64,000 nt of DNA, taken from Lycorma delicatula. Lineage: Eukaryota; Arthropoda; Insecta; Hemiptera; Fulgoridae. A program made the translations under genes and the position numbers. Positions 45,671 through 57,554 of the stretch are shown in pieces. How positions within the stretch are numbered: the first letter of the stretch is position 1; every line of letters begins with the position of its first letter. The stretch is from contig NC_134465.1 in NCBI RefSeq assembly GCF_047948215.1, forward strand, positions 19,674,022-19,738,021, read 5' to 3'. The notes beneath the pieces are model-generated. The model ran no database searches. It was given only the letters and a program-made list of their open reading frames with translations, and had not been told where the DNA came from.

Positions 45671-46150
45671 ACAGTAATATACTTGCAGAAAATGATTTTT
45701 AAGAATTTTAGATATTTCTAGTGCTGTTTTAAACTTAATCCAATATTAATTGCCATCAGCCATTTTTAGTAAACTGGACTATATTTTGGTGTTTGTAATT
45801 TGTCAGATTAAATACGGTTTTTTTATGTTTTATATTTATTTATTATTATTATTATTTATTTTATTTTATATGTTATTACAGTAATAAACTGTATTTTTAA
45901 GAAATTGTTAGGTTTATCAAGCTCTCAATGTCCTAGTTGAACCACGAACATGTGACAAACTTCTTGCCATAATATCAAATTTTATAATTATTTTTGTTCT
46001 TAATGGAAACTAACAAAAATGAGTGATTTTTATAAGTTACTATGTATATATATATATATATGTTTGTAACTGGAAATACGTTTACACAGATATATATGAG
46101 GTTAACAATGAAAGACTACTTTGTTGTCTTTAATTATAAATTTTATTATT

Positions 46151-46153
<3 letters not shown>

Positions 46154-46237
<84 letters not shown>
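46154..46237. repeat. compound (CT)n-(AT)n microsatellite
   Basis: CT run of about 42 bp followed directly by about 42 bp of AT. Confidence 0.95.
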
Positions 46238-46311
46238 TTTATTTTCTTAATGTGTACATTGCAATTTGTTCAACTGGTGATCAATAAGCAACTTCCCCCC
46301 ATTCTCATGTA

Positions 46312-46935
46312 CCAATGAGGATATGTATGACATGTAAATGAAATGTAATCTTGTATAGAATCAGGCCCACCAATCCTAAGACGTGTAGTTAGTTGAACCC
46401 CAGCCGCCTAGTGACGTTCCGGTCGCCACATCCCCCCCCCACCGTTCTTCGCCATGTTGGGTTTTAACGGGAAGTTGAACCCCGACCACCAAAGTGAGGG
46501 AAATCCTTCAGTGGAGTCGTCTGTCCATACTTGTGCGGGTGGGCGGTGGCAATGAAGCTGTGGGACTCCTAAGCCACCTGCCTTGTCACCCTCAGGGCTG
46601 TAAAATACTTAATTGCAAAACCGGCCCCGGGTGGAGAAGAACGGTGAAATCGGAGTATTAGTCGGCAGGGTGCGGGCCCACATATGCTCTGTAACATCCA
46701 GTTGAACCCGTGCGAGTTCGACACCCCCAGCTTGTGCGGGGTAGTAAATGGTACTCCGCAACATCGATAAATAAAAACACCAAAGTACATCAGTATATAC
46801 TGTCTAATATTCAAATCCGTATAAAAGCGACTGACTTTTATTAGGATTTGGACTTCAGAACCCTCAACTTCGAAAATCAGTTGTTAAATAACTGATTTGC
46901 GATGACGAGTTAACCGCTAGACCAGCCGGGTGAGC
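46312..46935 (-). repeat. SINE-1 copy split by a GC-rich insertion
   Basis: The tail-side half (46,312-46,408; 'gacatgtaaatgaaatgtaa', 'tcttgtatagaatcaggccc') and the head-side half (about 46,780-46,935; 'aaatccgtataaaagcgact', 'cgctagaccagccggg') of a minus-strand SINE-1 are separated by about 370 bp of GC-rich sequence. Confidence 0.8.
46409..46779. other. GC-rich insertion within SINE-1
   Basis: Contains a C10 run near 46,431 and a short string 'gaaccccgaccaccaaag' at about 46,474 that mimics the interrupted SINE sequence, so its origin may involve local duplication. The 81-codon minus frame ending at 46,569 has no recognised domain. Identity unknown. Confidence 0.5.
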
Positions 46936-48085
46936 TTCCTTTAAATATGAGGCAAAAATAGTTTAAAAAAAAATTGATTATAAGAATTTTCCCAAGCGAT
47001 AAAAGTTTAGTGTAATAATATCCCTCTTGCTAAACGTTTCGTTTTGTATTTTTACGTATTTATTTAATTTCTTTTCAAGTTGGGAAGGATATCTTTAAAC
47101 TAATTTTACGTTTAAACAGAGCTTAAAAAAAAATAACCCTTTCTGCACCGATTTATTATTTTAATAAACTTACTTGTTTTATTATAAAATAATATATATA
47201 AATTTTATAAGTTCTATAAAAATATTAATCAAAAACAAAGTTAAAAAAATTTGCATAATCGATTTACTCTTTTCTGTGACAAATCTATTTACAATGAAGA
47301 TCTTAGCAGTAAATATTTTTATTTATAATATTTGATTTCACGAAATTTAAGTAACTAATCTTTTATTTTCAAAGTATTTTTTGTACAAAAATTAGATTTT
47401 GTAAAATTATGTTTTACAAAATTTCTTTAATTTTAGATTTTTTTCTTTAAAGAAATATTTTTTTAAGATTATTTATTTACTTTTTGAATTTCTTTAATTA
47501 CTTTAAACCGAATATTATTATTATTATTAATAATAATAATTGATATCAAAAAAATATATCTTTTCTGTAGGAATGACTTAATTTAGTATCACAACCAGCA
47601 AAAAAAAAAAACAATTTCTTTTTAAAAATGTTACTGAATCTCCATATCAAAAAACAGAATGATATAAAAAAAAGGCGAATAATGCAAACCTCGAAAAACA
47701 TTTACAGTTTGAAAGTATCCATCAATATACAATTTTTTGCCCCGAATCCGAAAAATATTGATAAACAAAGAAACTGAAAATTATTTGGTATTCTCAAACT
47801 TCTCCAAAACACAATTATTTGATACAAACGAAGAGAAAGAATATTTAATATTTTAAGTCGTGAAAAAACTTGAAAGAAAACACTGAAATTCACTTGCTAC
47901 GGGCCGTTTCAAAATATAACAAATTGGTTTAGAAAAACAAGTAGCTTGGTTTATATCAAGCTACTCAATCGTTAAGGGCCAACAATTATTTAGAATAATA
48001 TTATTTTACTATTTATTGTTATGTAATTGAAACAGCCCCGTAGCGAGTAACGTACTATTTATTAATTCTTGTTATTTATTACTAG
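46936..48085. other. AT-rich interval with no gene recognised
   Basis: Homopolymer and TTA/ATT repeats (near 47,514-47,540). An imperfect inverted match exists between 'tgctacgggccgtttcaa' near 47,896 and 'gaaacagccccgtagcga' near 48,030. No gene. Confidence 0.45.
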
Positions 48086-48722
48086 CAGACCTGGCAATGC
48101 TTCGCTATTGCTACATTTGAGTACATATATAGATTAAATGAACACAATTGAAAGTTTGATGAAACATTAAAAAAATGAACATTACGGAACTTCACAAAAT
48201 TTAACTTTCCCCTTTTACCCTTTTCCCCATTTTCATTTTATCATATTCTCTTTCCCCATTTCACCCTTACCCATTTATCATTACATTATTTCCCTTTCCC
48301 CTTCCTCCTTCCCCTTTTCTTTTTTCTCCTTTCCATATCTTTTCCCCTTTTTTTCTTTTTTCCATTTACCTCTTCTTACCGTTTTCGATTTTTCCCTATT
48401 TCCCTTTCTCGTTTATTCCCTTTCTCCCCTTTTCCCCGCGCGTATATCAGTCCAGTAGTTTTCTGGTCTATAGCGGACACACATATCGGAAACATTGAAA
48501 TGGAATCGTAAAATATTTGGTATAGCGTGTGATGCTTTTACGTCCAACAGACATCGCTGTTTTTAAAAAAAATCATGTTTTTACTTGTCAAAGGTGTAAA
48601 ATCTTACGTATATAAATAGTAGGTATATAAAAACACGCGCGAATTCGAATGCAACGTTGTGTAAAAATTTCAAGCAATCAGTGAAGAACTTTCGGAGATT
48701 TAACATTTTGAACAAAGGAGTG
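48086..48722 (-). repeat. Repeat C copy 2 with pyrimidine-rich tract
   Basis: Inverted copy of 40,385-40,970. The low-coordinate end begins 'gacctggcaatgcttcgcta', followed by a CCCTTT/TTCCCC tract at about 48,205-48,440 and then the conserved core to 'gttcaaaat'-like sequence at 48,710. Both copies keep the core next to the purine/pyrimidine tract, so the tract belongs to the element. Confidence 0.8.
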
Positions 48723-48985
48723 GAAAAACCCGTCTTCACAAATCAGCAGATTTGGACGTCGAGAGTTCTAAGATTCAAATCCTAGTAAAGGCAGTTACTT
48801 TTATGTGGATTTGAATACTAGACTGTGGATACCGGTGTTCTTTAGTGGTTGGATTTCAATTAACCACACTCTCAGGAATGGTCGACCTGATACTGTACAG
48901 GACTACACTCATTTACATATCATCATTCATCCTCTGAAGTAATAACTTACGGTGGTTCCGGAGGCTAAACAGAGAAAAAAGGGTT
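48723..48985 (+). repeat. SINE-1 copy
   Basis: 'ccgtcttcacaaatcagcag', 'gattcaaatcctagtaaagg', 'gtggataccggtgttcttta', body, and the tail 'taacttacggtggttccgg' then 'aggctaaacag' and A-run. The A-box part of the head is eroded. Confidence 0.9.
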
Positions 48986-51115
48986 TAGTTGTTGGTGACA
49001 GAACGGTCTACGCGTAGAAAGTAAAAATTGCAGAGGAGCACAAAGACTGGAATATAAATAATAGGTGAGGATATAAGTAGTATACCTTAAATTTAAAAAC
49101 TAGCATAGAATAGAAAGGAATGGAGATTATCATAAAACTTGTCAGATGATTACTTGACCAAAAAAAAATTAGTGTTCAAATATCAAATAATAACTTACCT
49201 GAAACGAGTGAAGTCAGAAGGGAGTGAAATACATTACAGTTCTCTAATAAAGTTTCCGAATAAGGAAGTTAAGAAAATATTTTAAATTAAAATTTTTATT
49301 AACGCGTGATATTCTTTTCTGTGTAATTTAATTATAGTAAATTCTGTAAATTTATGTAAACGTATACCGTAAACAATTTTAATCGTGCATTTACGCGCGG
49401 GTGTGCGTGTATGTAGTTGAATAAAGTATGCCCGTAAGCCCTGTAGGAAAACTTGGCTTACATCTGTCAGTCCAGTGCGTATACACGACTTTCCCATTAC
49501 TTCTATTATTACTGTAGGGATATACGGAAGAGAAAAAAGACTTCAATGTTAAATATTAAATACAACATTCGCGCATCCCTTGACAAAAGTTCTCACCACC
49601 CGTAGGCGATACTATATAGCTATATATAGATCCTCTTTTAGAAGTGCTGTTTTAAATTATAAAATAACATCTGTGTAAGGAAAAAACAAATAAAATATAG
49701 ATGTAAGAAATTAAAAAAAAATATTATCGTAATTTTTGATTTTATTGCAGTTTTACCTTAATTTCTTATTCATTTTTTTTTAAACCACCCAATTCGAAAT
49801 TCTACTTATCATACAGGATTAATTCGTCGAAGGAATAAAAAATAAATAAAGAAAAATAGTTGATATATATATTTATAAATTGACAAAAACAATGATCGTT
49901 ATAAAAAATTAATCTTTTTAAAACAAATTGTAGGCTATTTATTTATAATTTTTTATCGACTTTTCGAAGAAAAGTACGGTATTACTTTCAGTCGAATACA
50001 CATACAAAATAGTGACCGTTTATGATAAAGAGAAATATGCGATTACATATACCGATAAATAACATTCCAAAAAAGTTCTTTAATTACAATCTGTGTCTTT
50101 GACAAATAACTTGAGTGGCATTTATAAAATTAACTGCACGGACTGAGAAGCCATATATATATAGAAAAGACATAGGTCATTAAGATATATGTCATTCAAG
50201 GTTAGATTCTCAGAATATCTGAAGGCGTTTAGGAGTAATAAGAAATCTTTTTCAAATATGGCGGATCACTTGATCGCAAATTGGTACAAGATTAGAAGCT
50301 TAGTAAATAATCTTAGTAGTATATTGAAGGTTTGTAACTTTTAAAATTAGCTCAAGTATCTGGAATTAAATTATTAAATTTATTAAATTTTTAGATATAA
50401 GAATTTAAACTTGGAGAACCAACTAATTTCGAACATGATGATCTATTTAAGTTGGCATTGACATCCGTTTCAACATCTGGTTGACAGTTTTGATTGATCT
50501 TGGCATTAATAACCAAATATCTCGTTATTTTATTGATTATAGTCTCTTCTTGACTGATGATGTACCGGAGCGGTCCGAAAAATCCTTGTGAGTAAAAGAA
50601 AAGGATTTTTAACACTCGTCTTGAACGTGAGTTCTATCTTGCTTTATATATGTATCCGGTGGCTTATACTGTTAATAATCAATTATTATCCGACGTATGG
50701 GACAGCATGTTTGATAAATTGATATTTAGATCTATGTATAATGTTTGCGGCTCAAAAATCATCAAAACTACTGGAATAATTTCACTGGAAATTATGATTT
50801 GGTGTAGTAGTGCAACTGATGTTATGCATGTGAAAATATGAAGATTGGTTCAGTTACGCTCAATTTGAGAACAACAATTAATATAACCTCCGATTCAGGT
50901 TATAGTACTGTGTAGTAGCGTATTTTTCATACGAGATTATACAGCGAGTCACAGTGGTGAGCGAGTTGAAACTAGATGCTTGGATGTGGGGTATACTGGT
51001 TAGTCAAAAGTATATAGTGCGTTGTACTCTGAAAATCAGTCTGGCTACGAAATAGTGAGATTGTCGGAATCGACGAGTCGATCTTCTGATGCAAAACTGC
51101 GCAATTTTTTTGAAA
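48986..51115. other. AT-rich interval with no gene recognised
   Basis: Open frames up to 74 codons only, none with recognisable motifs. No repeat shared with the rest of the window was noticed. Confidence 0.5.
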
Positions 51116-51119
51116 ACTC

Positions 51120-51190
51120 TTATGAAAAAAGAGCCTTTCATCCCGGGAGGTCCCGGGTTCGAATCCTGGTGAAGGATGGCATTTTTATTT
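51120..51190 (+). repeat. SINE-B fragment (tRNA-like B-box)
   Basis: 'gagcctttcatcccgggagg', then 'cccgggttcgaatcctggt' and 'ggatggcattttt' match the central head of SINE-B. Confidence 0.6.
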
Positions 51191-51675
51191 ATTATTGTAA
51201 TAACTTACAAAAAGTTCCAAAACAGCCACATTTACAAAACAACTTACGTTTAATTCTTTGGTTGAAACAATTAAAAATATATAAAGCAAAATAACAAATT
51301 AAAAGAAATTTAATTCAATCTGCGGATCCACGAATTTATGTCTTGTGAGCACGTTATGTTAAACTCGTTACTGTATAAAAAGGTAACGTATTTTTCGTTT
51401 GTTTCCGGTAACCACGCAAACGCAAGAATTCTCGTGATTTTTCTCGTTTTGTCAAAAGACCGTTCACGAGAATCACCGAGTTTTATTCATTGGTAACCTG
51501 TCATGCCATCTCTCATATTTTTCGTGAACTTATTACTTCTAAAGGTTCGTAGCCTTGAGTGAATATTTTCTGAACATTTACACACGTTTTTCGTTAATGA
51601 ATGCCCATTAATAGTTGACCTTGAGAACGTCATTCATATCAGCTGTATAAAATGCGATTTATAGCCAGTCTAAAA

Positions 51676-52380
51676 ATGGTGTCGCGCAAGAAGATGAATT
51701 TAAATCGTAAACGCGACGAAAAAGATAATGAATTAAGCGAATTACTTTATGATATACTGTCAGATTGTCCTAGTGAAGACGATGACGTGGATTCTAGTGA
51801 TAGTGCAAGTGTTATATAACTGTAAAGTACTCATAAAAGGCCAGTACCATTGAATATTAGTTCGGATTCGGAATCAATTCGAGTGATGACTCAAATTCAG
51901 GTAACCCGTGGAGAGTTATAGACAATTTACCGAATTTAAAACCTTTTGACGGTATTCCAGGTGTTACGGTTCTACCTACTAATAATGAAAATATAAACGA
52001 TATTATAGAACTAATTTTTGGGGAAGATCTTTCTGTTATGATGTGTAATGGAACAAACAGGGAATACCAACAAACGATAGGAGAACATAGACAGTCACCT
52101 AAAACTCTTAAATGGAAAGATGTGACTGCAAATGAAATTAAATTATTCCTGGGTCTTATTTTGCTAATGGGATAAATACTAAAACCCCATTAAAAGAAAA
52201 GAAACAAGGTACATTTGTAAGTTTTGTCAGTTACCACTTCATAAAGGAAGCTGGTTTCAGAGGTACCACACCTTGAAGCAATAATAGAACCTCCCCTCAT
52301 GATTTTCAGAACGTTTTGTGAAATTTGGACAATGATGAATAAAGATATGATTTTTTTTCTAAATGCATAAATTTAAAGAT
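51676..52380 (+). pseudogene. piggyBac-like transposase N-terminal remnant
   Basis: Begins with an ATG at 51,676: basic stretch 'KKMNLNRKRDEKDNE', then acidic 'DILSDCPSEDDDVDSSDS', stopped by TAA at 51,817. After a frameshift the frame reads 'RVIDNLPNLKPFDGIPGV' and then 'LKWKDVTANEIKLFLGLILL' and 'MG' before TAA at 52,173. 'W.DVT..EIK.FLGL.LLMG' is the hallmark block of the piggyBac transposase N-terminal half, and an acidic N-terminus also fits. Traces continue in shifted frames to about 52,380. The catalytic aspartates lie downstream in the family and are absent here. Confidence 0.75.
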
Positions 52381-52573
52381 CTTGGTTTAAATGACCCGTT
52401 CCAAAATGTGTTAAAAAACGTCAGTGTTCCAACTTGTAGCATCATAACGAACAATACTTATAAATTTCCCCTCAAAGTTTTCGGCCTTAAACTTCAGAAT
52501 TACTCAACCAAGCTTCATCCAACTTTCACATGCACAAATTCAGATAAACTACTGCAGCATATCTTACTTACTT

Positions 52574-52815
52574 TTTCCTGTTTAGCCACCGGAAACTACC
52601 GTTGAGGTATTGCATATCAGGATAAATGAGGATGATATGAATGAGTGTAAATGAAGTGTAGTCTTGTACAGTCTCAGTTCGACCATTCCTGAGATTGTGT
52701 GATTAATTGAAACCCAATCACTAAAGAATACCGGAATCCGCGATCTAGTATTCAAATCTGTACAAAAATAACTTCCTTTAATAGGACTTGAACGCTGGAA
52801 CTCTCGACTTTGAAT
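52574..52815 (-). repeat. SINE-1 copy, head truncated
   Basis: Minus-strand tail 'cctgtttagccaccggaaac', 'gtcttgtacagtctcagttc', 'ggaatccgcgatctagtatt' and 'cttgaacgctggaactc'. It stops in the tRNA-like head at about 52,815. Confidence 0.9.
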
Positions 52816-52886
52816 AGTATACCTAAATTTCAATGAAATTAAGTAGTTTTGGAGATTTTCAAGTCACAAACTTTATTCATAGAGCT

Positions 52887-52887
<1 letters not shown>

Positions 52888-52911
<24 letters not shown>
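52888..52911. repeat. (AT)n microsatellite
   Basis: Short AT run of about 24 bp. Confidence 0.9.
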
Positions 52912-52919
<8 letters not shown>

Positions 52920-53523
52920 CCAATTTAATTTAATTGTATTTTCATAACCCTCATACCTGAAAACGTAAAGAAAGCTCAATTTCACCCCCTAATCCCAGCC
53001 CGGGACTGAAAGTAATACTGTATTTTTCTTCGTAAAGTCGGTAAAAATAATTAGCAAGCTACAATAACAATTTATTGTTAATAATAATATTTTTATCCAA
53101 CGGACTTATTATCTTTTGCATAAATAACTGAAATACATTTTATAAATTCTTTTATTTTTAAGCTCAACTGATAACGTAATCGTACAGAAAATGAAGCGTG
53201 ATATTACAATTGTAAATATCGAAAATAAAATTGCAAACTCCCGTTCCTATAATTCCTGATCGATTACAATTGTTTTACATGCCAAATAATCTACTTTTCA
53301 TTTCCGTTTACTGGTAAATAACTGGATGGGGAAAAGCAGTCTTCTTCACATTTTGCTTCATTTTTTGCTGGGGCGCAGAATTGGTATTCATTGATTTTTA
53401 TGACCTTAACTTCAATACGAGCAGACTGACTGTGGCATGTATTCACGCGAAATATGTATGTGTGTGCGCGCGTTTTCCCAATAAAGTAGGCAAAGATAAT
53501 ACAATACTTGAAATTAACGATAG
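52912..53523. other. AT-rich interval with no gene recognised
   Basis: A block near 52,920-53,050 ('aacgtaaagaaagctcaat', 'cccgggactgaaagtaatac') resembles 4,620-4,690 ('aacgtaaagaaaatcaat', 'gcgacagaaagtaatacc'), so an uncharacterised repeat may be present. No gene. Confidence 0.45.
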
Positions 53524-54222
53524 CTTTTTACTTCCTTGTACGAAGTAAAGCAAGTATTGTGATCGCGAAAAATTTCGGTTTTCAAATTTTAACGGAAATA
53601 TCCATTTTTATCATCCCTGAATCCATTTTGACTAATTTTGACGTGACCTCTGAACGTACGTACGTATATGTATCTTGCATAACTCAAAAACGATTAGCCG
53701 TAGGATGTTGAAATTGGATTTAGGATTGTTGTAACATCTAGTTGTGCACCTTCCCTTTTGGTTGCAATCGACTGAACCAAAAGTGTCCCAAAAGCCTAAA
53801 ATCAAAAAAAATTGGATTTTGGATTTTTTCTTAACTGCAGTAATAAGCCCTCGTTAAGAGCTTTTCAACGATATATCATAAGTGATAATTATTTTCATTG
53901 GTTCCAGAATTACAGCCAAATAAACTTTAATTAATGAAATATTTGGATCTAACAAGGAGAAGGCACATCGGTTCGAATCAGAATTCAACTTTTTTTTTTA
54001 ACTTTTCTTTTTTTAAATTAAATATATTGATTTATTAACCATTTTAAACCTCTGATTGTACAATAATTTTACAATAAATAATAATTCAATAATAACAATA
54101 AAAAAATGAAAATTTATCATAAAAGTTATTATTAAAATAAAATTTTATGTACTTTTCATTTTAAAAAATGTTTGTATGTAATTTAATAGGCGTACAAGGA
54201 ATGTGGTGCCTGCATCAGATTT
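53524..54222 (+). repeat. Repeat A copy 9, full length
   Basis: Best complete copy in plus orientation: start 'acttccttgtacgaagtaaa', core with 'catccctgaatccattttga', 'cataactcaaaaacgattag', 'gcacatcggttcgaatcaga' and end 'ggcgtacaaggaatgtggtg' then 'catcagatttt'. Confidence 0.92.
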
Positions 54223-55249
54223 TATACATTAAGAATGAAAACACGCGAAGTGCCATGGTCGTAAGAATGGATTTAAGAATCATGTTGGCTATATAAGCAA
54301 CTAAAAATAATTATTCTTGTTTGAAATTCCCGATCATATAGCGGAAATGATTTTGGAAATGATTTTGCAATACAGTGAAGTTTTGAAAATAGTGTGGGAT
54401 TGCTGAGAGGCGTATTATTCAGAAGAGCTTAAGGCTGGTGAATACTCACCTCACACTCAAACACCATTATAATTTCGTCAACTTTGACACTAGCGTGAAT
54501 TACAAATTCATCGAATGAATGTACGGCAATCCTACATTTCTAAGTGTACAGCCATCCCTTAAGCGATGTAACAAGAAACACAAGCCCACAGCAAACTGTT
54601 TAGTCATACCTCGCCGAATTCATATTCGATCAAAGTCATTTCAGAGCAGGTTTTTTCAAGTAATTCTGTGCCGTATTTCAGCATTTATACCTCCAAAATA
54701 CAAATAAGGATTCCATTTCAAATATATATACTACAAATCAATAACACAATATTTGGTTTCCGGTAAATATAAGTTCAGACGTTTTTATCTTTCTTGAAGA
54801 AGATTAGAACTCACCTTCATCAGTTTTGTTTTCATCAAATCGCAAATAAATGTCTTCATTTAAACGAACGAGACAAAATGTTTTATAGAACGTCATACAC
54901 CATGAAAATCGGTATAAAAACAGTCACGTGTTCGCGTTTCGACAAGGATGTTGTGAGACTAACAAACTAAAAATTTCTTATGAATAAAATTGATTATTCT
55001 TGAGACGTATAAATAAAATAAATAATAAAACGAATATTTATAACAACAATAATAATAAAAAGATATAATACACAGAATAATAATTTAAACAAAAAGAAAA
55101 GATTTTTTTAATGACAAATTATAAATATTAGAATACAATCCAGTTTATTATAAACGTTAAAAAATGATACTAATATTGCATTAACACAACAATTCACTTT
55201 ATGTAAATATTATTATTTTTAGTGTTTATAATAGAACTACCCTACATTT
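54223..55249. other. AT-rich interval with no gene recognised
   Basis: Short frames only (62 codons or fewer). No feature supported. Confidence 0.5.
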
Positions 55250-55790
55250 CATGAACGCGTATAATACTGCCACTTTCACCGCTGTTTACCAATAACTCAC
55301 CGTACACCTTCCTGCATATACTCACTGTCCACGCTGGAATACTCATGACGTGCAGTTCACTCGTTTCTACACGCTTACTGATAGCGCCGTCACCGCAACC
55401 GCGTCGAACTCTGGCTTGCAAAATTAGTCACTGTAATCGCTTGTTATCTTAACTGCGCTGAACACGGCCTCGCCGAACTACTGGCTGTTTCCGCTGGTCC
55501 ATGGCAGTCCGCATATAAATACCGACTCATTTTTACCCGCCTCATCCCTTTAAATGTTGAAACGTAATAATTTTCATCGTCCGCGCCCTGACGTTTTTCT
55601 AAAACTCTTATTCCCGTACGGTAACCCTTCTGGTCGAACAACAGCTTTTGAAGGTGTCATGGCCAGTATAACAAAGAACAGATTGTTAAAAGGATCCGTT
55701 ACTCTAAGAAAAGGATCCCTTTTAGTGCCTTCAAGTCTATTCCTTTCATTATTATTTTCTCATTCTTTCTTCTTAATTGTAAGAAATCCG
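55250..55790 (-). repeat. Repeat E copy 2
   Basis: Reverse-complement homologue of 45,190-45,670. It contains a 65-codon minus frame (55,444-55,641) with 'GADDENYYVSTFKGMRR', of which only the 'GADxENYYV' part is recognisable in copy 1. A TATA-like 'tatttatatgc' lies within the frame at about 55,514-55,524. An LTR with flanking ORF end is possible but not shown. Confidence 0.6.
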
Positions 55791-56009
55791 TTACCTTGTT
55801 CCATTATACCGGTTCTCTTATAATACAATCTATTGTAACGTCTTCCAGATATAGTCGGGTAAAAAATAATTTAGTTTATGATAGACAAATTGCTAAGGAT
55901 ATTTTATGTTTTTGTAGAATACTTAATTATATTTAAAATTATATAAAATAACCTTGTTTTCATAATATAAATGAGGTTGGTTTCGCAATACCTTACTATA
56001 GTTTTTTCC

Positions 56010-56290
56010 CTATACCCCTGGACCGGATCTGTAGTCAGCCATGACAGTCCAGGGGGGTGTCCTTGCGACTCTAACGGGCCTCCTCGCCTGCCATCAGTAG
56101 GTTCGGCATGGCAGGTCAGCCCGCCAGTTCTGGATCTTCTTATTTTAATTTGTCTGCCTCTAAATTCAGAAGCGGGGGTAACCGGGCCCGGCTACGCCGT
56201 TCCCGGGATCCCGCCCCATCTGCCGGGGCCCATGCAAGCACGGCCGGACGGCGGTTTAGCAGGGAACTGGGTCCTTCCTCTACTATACTA
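56010..56290 (-). mobile_element. R1-clade LINE 3'-UTR fragment
   Basis: The minus strand shares the order of the R1-type 3' UTR at 9,300-9,560: 'gaacggcgtagccgggcccgg', 'tagaggcagacaaattaaa' and 'gctgacctgccatgccgaa'. GC-rich island in AT-rich surroundings. The 118-, 82- and 70-codon frames over it come from the GC-rich composition. Confidence 0.7.
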
Positions 56291-56784
56291 CATTGTGAAT
56301 TCTGCCTTATTTGTAAATTCCATATAATTGGTAATTTTATTTGTAATTGCATGTGAACTACTCGTACTCTTTTAACAGCAAAAAACCTTATATTCTGATA
56401 TTTGTTTTTTATTCAAGAAAAATCGCTTTAAAAATATTAAATATGTGAAAACTAAAATAAACAGATATTGATTATAATCTAATTCACGAAAAGGTGAATT
56501 TTTTTCCATATTTTCAGGGGGTCCCATAATTTTGAAGGGAGTAAAATTTAATTTTTTGTCGATAAACTGTTTTTATGATCTATGAAAGAACCATATCTTC
56601 ACGTGAAAAAACCAAACTTAATTATGCTTTATGAAATTTTTTTCAAGAATTATCAATTGTTTGACTAGTTAGAATAGAATCTTCATTCCTTTCTAATCTA
56701 CATTCATATTTTTTATCGTGTATTAACTTCGTTTTACTATCTCACTTATTCTAATCTCAATCATATATTGGTAAAAACTCTCTT

Positions 56785-57258
56785 CAGTTTAGGTAGATTT
56801 CATAAGAAAGCTACCTATTGTGATGGATACCGTGATTCGAGATTCGGAAAATTTCGATATCTTCGCGTTGCACAACCCCCAGACACAAAAACCACCGTCA
56901 GTTCAACAGTTTATATATATATATTTTTCAGTTTCTTGTGGACAGGATAACTGCCGTAATTTTACGCCAATCACTTTCAAATTGATACATAAAATATAAC
57001 GACCCAAAATCTCAGTCGAGTTCGTTATTGGTCAAAATCGGATAGTAAGAGTGAAAATGGGGGAGGTTTTTCGAAAAAATAAAATATAGCTCTAACTTTC
57101 TTATTAAATAAAATATCGAATTTGTTTAAAGTTCCTACTATTCTTTGGATAAGGGCCTAAAAGTTATCTAAGTAAGGTTTTTTGATATCACCAAACACTG
57201 GCCCAAGGGGTGGGAAAAATGGAGTTTCGAAGACAAAAATACCTCCCTTGTTAATTTC
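56785..57258 (-). repeat. Repeat B copy 4, truncated
   Basis: Minus-strand copy from 'ataagaaagctacctattg' to 'gtttcgaagacaaaaatacc'. The outer half of the family (from 'gtttagaggac' outward) is missing. Confidence 0.85.
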
Positions 57259-57554
57259 TGTGTTATAAAACCGGTGTTATGGGTGACACAACACTAAACG
57301 TTGCCCCGCTTTACTATAAACTCGAAGTGTCCGAATGGAAAAGTACTAGTCATATGGAGAGCCGTTGGGTTATATTTTCAGCGAATACGTGATATATATA
57401 AAAAAAAAAAAAAAAAAAAAAAAAATACAGTTTTCATAAAGAAAGAGTGCGGGGCGCATAACAGAAATGATACTTATATTTTTTTAAGGCTACAAAAAAA
57501 AAATACTAATGTAAAAGTATGTAGTTCGTCAATCATATATTACAACAATTAAAT

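Noticed and set aside
53524..54222. Helitron identity for Repeat A, because of the hairpin near one end
   Set aside because: The hairpin is not followed by CTRR at the element end and the opposite end does not start with TC. The inverted 13-mer ends fit a different class better.
55971..56356. 118-, 82- and 70-codon frames over a GC-rich island
   Set aside because: The island aligns with the 3' UTR of an R1-type LINE. Few stop codons are expected from the GC content.
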